A DNA stretch of 5,030 bases from Gemmatimonadota bacterium (GTDB lineage: Bacteria > Gemmatimonadota > Gemmatimonadetes > Longimicrobiales > UBA6960), in contig JADFLD010000199.1 of the NCBI GenBank assembly GCA_022564535.1, forward strand, positions 1 through 5,030, in the 5' to 3' direction. Each line of letters starts with the position of its first letter. The stretch's first letter is position 1. Made by a program: the position numbers and the translations under genes. Below are positions 1-5,030 of this stretch, in pieces. The notes below the pieces were generated by a model. That model was given only the letters and a program-made list of their open reading frames with translations. It was not told the DNA's origin and made no database searches.

Positions 1-75
1 AACGGTGCCCAGGGCGTCTTCACCGCTGTTGTCGTCGGAGCCGACATGAAGCCTCTTGGCCTGGAAGGCTGTTGA
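1..75 (+). CDS. Possible C-terminal end of an upstream gene (partial)
   Basis: Reading from base 1, frame 1 is open for 24 codons and stops at TGA 73-75. The tail is small and rather hydrophobic (it contains GVFTAVVVGADMKPLGLEGC), and about two thirds of its codons end in G or C, as in the confirmed genes. No domain can be recognised from so short a piece. If real, it lies upstream of the propeller lipoprotein in the same direction, with a gap of about 194 bases. An alternative is a divergent - strand gene starting with an ATG at complement 45-47 and leaving the window at base 1. It would begin MSAPTTTAVKTPWAP and is preceded by an AAGAGG-like site. The two readings are mutually exclusive and I cannot decide between them, so confidence is low. 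Confidence 0.3.
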   Translation, partial: NGAQGVFTAVVVGADMKPLGLEGC

Positions 76-253
76 AGAAGTACAGTGGGCCGCGACCCCC
101 CTGCGCCCTTCCTACGCTCGGTGCAGGGAATCGGACGACAAGCTAGAGCAGGTGCGGGAGTGGAGAAAGGACGTATCCGGCGCGCGCTATCGCCCGTACT
201 TTGCCTGCGATACCGAAGACGCCGGCCTGCCGGCCGGTGCTGAAATCACACTC

Positions 254-259
254 GAGGAG
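254..259 (+). promoter_or_regulatory. Ribosome binding site of the propeller lipoprotein gene
   Basis: GAGGAG lies 10 bases before the ATG at 270. It decides the start. The same frame is open further upstream and offers a TTG at 201, but that choice would put 23 basic, non-signal-like residues before the lipoprotein signal. The site plus the signal peptide directly after ATG 270 make 270 the right start. Confidence 0.75.
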
Positions 260-269
260 ACGCGCCCGC

Positions 270-1403
270 ATGAAGGGATTCAATAGACTTGTCAGCGGGG
301 CCTTGGTGCTCGCGGCGGCTTCGTACCTCGGTGCATGTGGCGCCGCATCCGATGCCGGGAGCGGGTCGTCGGGAGGTGTCCCCACGTTCGCGGTCGATCC
401 CTCCTGGCCCCTCGAGATGCCCAATGACTGGATCATGGGTTCGGTTACGGCGGTCTTTGTCGATTCGCGGGATCACGTGTGGGTGACGCACCTCCCCGAG
501 ACCCTCACTCCAGAGGAGACCGCCGCAGCCCAAGAGCCGCCGATCGGTACGTGTTGCCGCCCCGCGCCGGTCGTCATCGAGTTCGATGCCGAGGGCCATG
601 TGGTTCAAGGCTGGGGCGATCCCACGACGCAGGATGTGTCGGAGTTCCCCCGCAACGCGCACGGTCTCTTCGTCGACCACAACGACAACGTCTGGATCGG
701 TACGTACCGGCATCATCGGGTCATGAAGTTCACGCGCGGCGGTGAACTCCTCTTGCAGATCGGTGAGTACGACGTCACCGGGGGGAGCAACGATCCGACG
801 CTGTTGGGTGGCCCGGCAGGGATGTGGGTCGATCCTGAGACCAACGAGATCTTCATCGCCGACGGATACCGTAATCGGAGGGTAGTCGTCTACGACGCCG
901 ATACGGGAGAGTATCTGCGCCATTGGGGCGCGTACGGCGGGGTGCCCGAGGACGATTACGCGTACGAGTACGGCGGTGAAGGTCACGCGTCGTCGCCGCC
1001 CCAGCAGTTCTCAACGGTCCATGGCCTCGTCGGCTCCAACGACGGGCTGATCTACGTCGCCGACCGGCGCGGTAACCGCATCCAGGTTTTCCGCCAAGAC
1101 GGGGAGTTCGTCACCGAGAAGATCATCGCGCCGCGGACGTTGGCTTCCGGCTCTGCCTTCGTGGTGGGGCTTTCGCCCGATGCCCAACAGCGGTGGCTGT
1201 ACCTAGCGGATGGGACCAATCACAAGGTCTGGATCCTGAGACGCTCCGACATGGAGGTCGTCGGAGACTTCGGGCGCGGAGGCCGACAAGTCGGTCAATT
1301 CCTGCGCCCGCACGGCATGAGCATCGACTCGCACGGCAACATCTACGTGGGTGAGGCCTCCACGGGTCGACGCGTGCAGAAGTTCACGATCTCAGGGGGC
1401 TGA
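270..1403 (+). CDS. PAL-like six-bladed NHL beta-propeller lipoprotein
   Basis: The protein has 377 residues. The N-terminus is a lipoprotein signal: MKGFNR, a hydrophobic stretch at about 7-20, then lipobox LGAC with the modified Cys at 23, followed by a Gly/Ser-rich linker (24-37). It is therefore expected to be tethered to a membrane facing the periplasm or cell surface. The rest is NHL-type propeller repeats: about 57-114 (with an insertion at 73-98), 130-165, 182-219, 250-284, 298-335 and 348-374. Each has the pattern (H)G-hydrophobic-D, then hydrophobic-A/G-D, then hydrophobic-F/Y. The repeat order and the HGL, DGYxN, HGL and PHGM motifs resemble the lyase domain of peptidylglycine amidating enzyme as I remember it. 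H131, H251 and H348 match its three zinc ligands and Y200 its catalytic Tyr, but the catalytic Arg position appears to be Leu75. Lyase activity is thus uncertain; a binding or scaffold role is equally possible. The only cysteines are C23 and a vicinal pair, C95-C96. A Tyr- and acid-rich loop (about 226-238) separates blades 3 and 4. It is probably co-transcribed with the next gene. Gene and fold are confident; function is not. Confidence 0.93.
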   Translation: MKGFNRLVSGALVLAAASYLGACGAASDAGSGSSGGVPTFAVDPSWPLEMPNDWIMGSVTAVFVDSRDHVWVTHLPETLTPEETAAAQEPPIGTCCRPAPVVIEFDAEGHVVQGWGDPTTQDVSEFPRNAHGLFVDHNDNVWIGTYRHHRVMKFTRGGELLLQIGEYDVTGGSNDPTLLGGPAGMWVDPETNEIFIADGYRNRRVVVYDADTGEYLRHWGAYGGVPEDDYAYEYGGEGHASSPPQQFSTVHGLVGSNDGLIYVADRRGNRIQVFRQDGEFVTEKIIAPRTLASGSAFVVGLSPDAQQRWLYLADGTNHKVWILRRSDMEVVGDFGRGGRQVGQFLRPHGMSIDSHGNIYVGEASTGRRVQKFTISGG

Positions 1404-1406
1404 GCC

Positions 1407-1413
1407 AGGAGGG
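1407..1413 (+). promoter_or_regulatory. Ribosome binding site of the LolA-like gene
   Basis: AGGAGGG is a near-perfect Shine-Dalgarno sequence, 3-4 bases before the ATG at 1417, which is slightly short spacing. It lies wholly within the 13-base gap after the propeller stop codon. It argues against an upstream ATG at 1351 in the same frame, which would overlap the propeller gene and bury the signal peptide. Confidence 0.8.
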
Positions 1414-1416
1414 ATC

Positions 1417-2247
1417 ATGCACGCTATCGTGCGAACCGCCACGGCGGTAGTCGTCCTCACGGGCGCACTCACGTCCGCCGCCGACGCACAATCCGCGTCC
1501 GAAATCGTCGAACGGATGCTCTCTGAATACGAGCGTCGCAGCGCGGCCGTGGAGAACTTTTCGGTCATCCAGGACGTCATGGGTCTCGAGACGGTCTCCT
1601 ACTTCGAGAAGGAGATCGTGAACGGGCGTCCGGTGTTCCGGCTTCGGCACAGCATCGCCGGCGGGATGGAGATCGACAGCTCCAACCAAGGGGGCCTCGA
1701 CGCGATCTACGCCATGGGGGACGAGCTCGCCCGGCGAGCTCGGTACGAGGGGCGGACTGAGATCGGGGGGTACGACGTCCACGTGCTCGAGATCTCCGAC
1801 CTCACCGGCATGGGTTTTGGACAGAGCGTGACGCCCGACTCCGAGTTCGCTCCGACCCTGGGGCGAATCTTCCTCGATGTCGACACCTACGCACCGCGCC
1901 GCCTGGAGTTCCAGGGGGAGATCACGAACGAGCAGGGCGTCCATGAGGTGAACACCACACTCGACATGGGCGACTATAGAGAGGTCGAAGGTATGCTCGT
2001 CGCGTATCGCACCGTTTTCACGATGGAGGGGCTCGGGGCGGTGATCGATCCCGAGACCCGCGCGCGGTTCGAACAGATGCAGCGCGAACTCGAGGACATG
2101 CCCGCTGAACAGCGCCGGATGTTGGAGTCGATGATGGCCGGACAACTCGATCAGTTTCGAGCGATGATGAGCGATGACGAGGCCCCGATGACCGTCGAAC
2201 TCATAGTCCGTGAAGTCGTCGTGAACGCCGGGCCGCCGCGGCTCTAG
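1417..2247 (+). CDS. Sec-exported protein, probably LolA-like fold, function unknown
   Basis: The protein has 276 residues. It opens with a clear Sec signal peptide: Arg at 6, a hydrophobic core at about 8-19, and a likely cut after ADA at 22-24. There is no lipobox Cys, and no Cys anywhere. The mature protein starts with a helix (ASEIVERMLSEYERR) followed by NFSVIQ, then repeated beta-strands with many charged side chains (for example GRPVFRLRH, YDVHVLEIS, IFLDVDTYAPRRLEF, MLVAYRTVF). This opening helix and the strand series recall outer-membrane lipoprotein-sorting (LolA/LolB-like) folds that bind lipid or lipoprotein in the periplasm. That is a judgement from pattern, not a firm family match. 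Residues about 211-253 form a Met- and Glu-rich predicted helix inserted before the last strand (VELIVREVVVN). The gene follows the propeller lipoprotein by 13 bases and is probably translated from the same mRNA, so the two products may act together in the envelope. The start is fixed by the ribosome site and signal peptide. CDS confidence is high; the fold assignment is about 0.45. Confidence 0.9.
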   Translation: MHAIVRTATAVVVLTGALTSAADAQSASEIVERMLSEYERRSAAVENFSVIQDVMGLETVSYFEKEIVNGRPVFRLRHSIAGGMEIDSSNQGGLDAIYAMGDELARRARYEGRTEIGGYDVHVLEISDLTGMGFGQSVTPDSEFAPTLGRIFLDVDTYAPRRLEFQGEITNEQGVHEVNTTLDMGDYREVEGMLVAYRTVFTMEGLGAVIDPETRARFEQMQRELEDMPAEQRRMLESMMAGQLDQFRAMMSDDEAPMTVELIVREVVVNAGPPRL

Positions 2248-2254
2248 CTATGGA

Positions 2255-5030
2255 CTAGGGCGCCTCTTGAACGAGCCTCTTCAGGTCGGCTTCGAGGATG
2301 ATGACCGCGTCCCGGAGCTCATGATATTGATCGCGCTGCTCGGTGACCGATCCCTCTCGTGCGATCATCTCCAGACGGTGGGCTCGCGCCCGAGCCGGCT
2401 CCGCCGCGAATATGCCGAGCGCCCCCGTGATCGTGTGTGCCGCTCGCTCCAGCGCCTCGGCGTCTTCGTCCTCGAGCGCCGCCTCGATCTCTCCAAGTAG
2501 CTTGGGGCGGTCCGACTCGAAGACTTCGACGAGCGCACGGATCAGATCCCAATCCGAGTCCGTACGCTCCATCAAGATGCCCCGGTCGAAGGAACGCTCC
2601 GCCTCGTCGGTCTCGCTGACGGGATCCTCTGGCGGATGTTCGACTGCCGGAGGAGCCATGCGCCTGATGCCGCGGAGCACCTCTCGGAGTCGGTCGCGGC
2701 TGATAGGCTTTGAGATGTAATCGTCCATGCCTGCGACGAGGAATCGCTCGCGGTCCCCGACGAGTGCGTGGGCGGTCATGGCCACGATGGGCGTGTACGT
2801 GCCCCTCGCAGCTTCTCGCTCCCGGATCTTGGACGTCGCTTCGACCCCGTCCATTTCTGGCATCTGGATGTCCATGAGGATCACGTCGAAGCGGTCCTTC
2901 TCCCAGAGCTCCAAGGCCTCGCGCCCGGTGGTTGCGAGCTGGATCTTGTGACCGAAGCGTCTGAGCATGTGGATGGCGAGCTGCTGATTGACACGGTTGT
3001 CCTCGGCCAAGAGCACGTTCAGGCTCAGGCGCGCTTCGCGCAGCGAATGCCGAGTGATCAACTTGCCCTGCGGATCTGCGCTGTGCTTCATCCCGAGTGT
3101 CAGAAGCAGCGCGTCCCGCAGCTCGGCCGGAGCCAGCGGCTGGAGCAGATACGACGCTATGCCGAGCTCCTCACATCGGGCGCCGTCACCGGGTCGTCCC
3201 GCCGCGGTGAAGGCGACCATGACCAGGTTTCTGAAACGCGTGTCTGCGCGGATCTTCTCGGCTAGCTCGAAACCACTCATCTCCGGCATGTGGCAGTCGA
3301 GCAGTGCCAGGTCGATGGGCTTTCCGTCACGATACGCCGCGTCGAGGGCCTGGAGCGCCTCCGCCCCCGACGAGGCCGCCGTAACCTCCATCCCCATGCG
3401 CTTGGAGAATTCGACGATGATCCGACGATTCGCCTCGTGGTCGTCTACGGTGATCACGCGAAGTCCCTTGAGATCGCCCGAGGGGGTCGCAGACGGATGT
3501 CCTGGCTCGAGGGCCTCTGCGAACGTGGCGGTGAACGAGAAGGTGGTTCCCTTGCCCTCTTCGCTCTTCACTTCGATTCGCCCGCCCATCATGTCGACGA
3601 GCCCCGACGTGATCGCCAGCCCGAGCCCAGTCCCGCCGAACCTGCGGCTCATGCTTCCGTCGACCTGCTTGAAGGACTGGAAGATGTCCTTGAGCTGGTG
3701 GTTCGGAATCCCGATGCCCGTGTCGGTAACGTCGAAGCGAAGGCGAATCTCGTCGCCGTCGGACTCCTCCCGGTTCACGGTGAGGCGCACGTAGCCCTCC
3801 CGGGTGAACTTGACCGCATTGCCGGCGAGGTTGATGAGCGACTGGCGAAGCCGGCCCGGATCTCCGCGTATCCGCTCCGGTACGCTTGCGCCCTCGTCAT
3901 AGAGAAGCTCGATACCCTTGTTGCGTGCCGTGAGGGCTAGTGGCTTGAGCGCGCCTGTGACCGTCTCCCAAAGCGTAAAATCGATCTGCTCGAGCTCCAT
4001 CTTGCCCGCCTCGATCTTCGAGAAGTCGAGGATGCTGTTGATGGTTTCGAGCAGCGCGCCGGCAGATGCCTGCACCATCAGGAGGTATTCCCTCTGCTGA
4101 TCGGTCAGGTCGGTCTCGAGCGTGAGTTCCGTCATCCCGATCACCCCGTTCATCGGAGTGCGGATCTCATGGCTCATGTTGGCCAGGAACTCACTCTTCG
4201 CGATGTTCGCTTCCTCGGCCAGCAGTTTCGCCCGACGAAGCTCGGATTCGCGCTCCTTCTCTTCGGTCACGTCGCGGGCGATGGCGTAGATGACGTGAGG
4301 TTGTTGGCCTGCAATCGCTGTCCACGTGAACGTCCGATACGAGCCGTCGGAACAACGCCAGCGGTCCTCGAACCAGATTTTCCCACCTCTGGCTTCAAGC
4401 TTGGCCAGCACGGCGTCGGTCGGCGCCACGTCCTCGCGGTGCATGAACGTCTTGATCGGTTCGGCGAGCAGCTCTGCATCGGTGTAGCCGAGCGTCTCGC
4501 CAAAGGCGGGGTTGATGCGCTTGAAGTACCCGTCCGTCCCACGGATGCACAGCAGGTCGAGACTCACGCGGAAGAAGCCGTCGGCCTCTTCGGTCAACCG
4601 CCGCGACTCGGTGATGTCGAGAAGCTGGCCGGCGATTTCAATCGGCTCGCCTGCCTCGTCGCGGACCAGGCTCTGCTGGCTCCGCATCCAGCGGTACGAC
4701 CCGTCTGCGTGCAGAAATCTGTACTCGTGACTTTGCGGACTGAACTCCGACAAGCTCGCGAGTCCGGCGAGAACGCGGTCCCTGTCGTCCGGATGGACCT
4801 TGTCCACCCAGAATCTTCGGTGCTCGAAGTCGCCCTGACTGTATCCGGTACACTGGAGGACATTCGGGCTGATGTACGTCGTGAGATAGTCGGGCTCGGT
4901 TTCGCAGCTGAAGATCATCACGGGACTCGCCGCGAGCAGGCGGTCGAGATGGTCCCTGGCCGACGTCAACGCGTTCTCTGTCTCGATGAGCGCCGTGACG
5001 TCCTGCGCGGGGCCAAGCCCGAATTTCTTG
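2255..5030 (-). CDS. Hybrid histidine kinase PAS-PAS-PAS-HK-REC-REC-HPt (5' end outside window)
   Basis: At least 924 residues are visible; numbering here starts at the TTG codon at complement 4967-4969. That TTG is not a convincing start. The frame stays open to the edge, and the 20 extra codons (KKFGLGPAQDVTALIETENA) look like the end of another PAS/PAC domain. Domains: PAS1 about 6-121; PAS2 about 128-237; helical linker 235-260; HisKA with phospho-acceptor H267 in SHEIRTP; HATPase_c with N-box N380/N384, DTGIGI 416-421 and GGTGLGL 445-451; REC1 about 502-626 with D509, D510, phospho-site D558, T588, but Gln610 where Lys is expected; REC2 about 650-768, complete, with E656, D657, D700, T732, K754; a Pro/Glu-rich linker 769-794; HPt about 795-900 with H845 in AAHTITG. 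The family autophosphorylates on His and passes phosphate along receiver Asp, then HPt His, to a separate response regulator. None is encoded in the window. No membrane segment is visible; the sensor part may be cytosolic, or anchored by sequence beyond the edge. The signal is unknown. The gene runs tail to tail against the LolA-like gene, 7 bases apart. Confidence 0.97.
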   Translation of the reverse strand, partial: KKFGLGPAQDVTALIETENALTSARDHLDRLLAASPVMIFSCETEPDYLTTYISPNVLQCTGYSQGDFEHRRFWVDKVHPDDRDRVLAGLASLSEFSPQSHEYRFLHADGSYRWMRSQQSLVRDEAGEPIEIAGQLLDITESRRLTEEADGFFRVSLDLLCIRGTDGYFKRINPAFGETLGYTDAELLAEPIKTFMHREDVAPTDAVLAKLEARGGKIWFEDRWRCSDGSYRTFTWTAIAGQQPHVIYAIARDVTEEKERESELRRAKLLAEEANIAKSEFLANMSHEIRTPMNGVIGMTELTLETDLTDQQREYLLMVQASAGALLETINSILDFSKIEAGKMELEQIDFTLWETVTGALKPLALTARNKGIELLYDEGASVPERIRGDPGRLRQSLINLAGNAVKFTREGYVRLTVNREESDGDEIRLRFDVTDTGIGIPNHQLKDIFQSFKQVDGSMSRRFGGTGLGLAITSGLVDMMGGRIEVKSEEGKGTTFSFTATFAEALEPGHPSATPSGDLKGLRVITVDDHEANRRIIVEFSKRMGMEVTAASSGAEALQALDAAYRDGKPIDLALLDCHMPEMSGFELAEKIRADTRFRNLVMVAFTAAGRPGDGARCEELGIASYLLQPLAPAELRDALLLTLGMKHSADPQGKLITRHSLREARLSLNVLLAEDNRVNQQLAIHMLRRFGHKIQLATTGREALELWEKDRFDVILMDIQMPEMDGVEATSKIREREAARGTYTPIVAMTAHALVGDRERFLVAGMDDYISKPISRDRLREVLRGIRRMAPPAVEHPPEDPVSETDEAERSFDRGILMERTDSDWDLIRALVEVFESDRPKLLGEIEAALEDEDAEALERAAHTITGALGIFAAEPARARAHRLEMIAREGSVTEQRDQYHELRDAVIILEADLKRLVQEAP

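Noticed and set aside
221..234. GC hairpin (GCCGG-CCTG-CCGGC) upstream of the propeller gene, considered as a terminator or regulatory hairpin
   Set aside because: The stem is only 5 bp, no T-run follows, and such short GCCGGC repeats are common in GC-rich DNA.
76..253. Search for a sigma-70 type promoter before the propeller gene
   Set aside because: TTGAAG at 72-77 and GATACC at 209-214 were considered, but neither has a partner box at suitable spacing.
201..269. Earlier start (TTG 201) for the propeller lipoprotein
   Set aside because: It would add 23 Arg/Pro-rich residues before a proper lipoprotein signal; the GAGGAG at 254-259 and the signal peptide support ATG 270.
56..286. Open frame of 76 codons on the + strand from TTG 56
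   Set aside because: It has no ribosome site or recognisable motif, covers the ribosome site of the propeller gene and overlaps its first codons. It looks like a chance open frame in GC-rich DNA.
246..986. Long - strand open frame of 246 codons opposite the propeller gene
   Set aside because: Its translation is Arg/Val/Asp-rich with no domain pattern, and the + strand frame has clear NHL repeats. It is a mirror of biased codon use.
1384..2145. Long - strand open frame of 253 codons opposite the LolA-like gene
   Set aside because: It is His/Leu/Val-rich without recognisable motifs and antisense to a gene with a good ribosome site and signal peptide.
2262..2281. GCCTCTT direct repeat (2262-2268 and 2275-2281) near the end of the kinase gene
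   Set aside because: It is seven bases inside coding sequence; most likely chance.
2988..3940. Long + strand open frames opposite the kinase (268 and 216 codons)
   Set aside because: They are Ser/Arg-rich shadow translations with no domain, lying over the unmistakable kinase and receiver domains of the - strand.

Overview
The window is GC-rich bacterial DNA, densely coded with a strong G/C preference at third codon positions. It holds two exported-protein genes on the + strand facing one very large sensor kinase gene on the - strand. The lipoprotein and Sec signals point to a cell with a periplasm. An NHL-propeller lipoprotein, a LolA-like periplasmic protein and a large multi-PAS hybrid kinase together would suit Gemmatimonadota, Acidobacteriota or a similar environmental lineage. 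That placement is a low-confidence inference, because there is no taxonomic marker gene here.

Layout: positions 1-75 can be read as the last codons of an upstream + strand gene, but a short - strand start is also possible. Positions 76-269 are an apparent leader with no convincing promoter. Positions 270-1403 encode a lipoprotein with a six-bladed NHL beta-propeller that resembles peptidyl-alpha-hydroxyglycine alpha-amidating lyase (PAL). After a 13-base gap containing a Shine-Dalgarno sequence, 1417-2247 encodes a Sec-exported protein that looks LolA-like. These two genes very probably form one transcription unit. Seven bases later, tail to tail, the - strand gene ends at 2255. It runs to and past the right edge, and encodes a hybrid histidine kinase with the order (PAS)-PAS-PAS-HisKA-HATPase-REC-REC-HPt.

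Functionally, the kinase is a nearly self-contained phosphorelay (H267 to a receiver Asp to the HPt H845, numbered from the TTG at 4969). Its output response regulator is not in the window. The two + strand genes look like a periplasmic or outer-envelope pair of unknown task. Nothing in the sequence shows that the kinase regulates them.

The most useful points for follow-up are these. The propeller keeps the three His and the Tyr positions of the PAL active site but seems to lack the catalytic Arg. The first receiver domain has Gln in place of its conserved Lys. The HPt motif has Thr in place of Lys. The kinase reading frame is open to the window edge, so its real start is not visible. No mobile element, CRISPR array, RNA gene or clearly new system was found.
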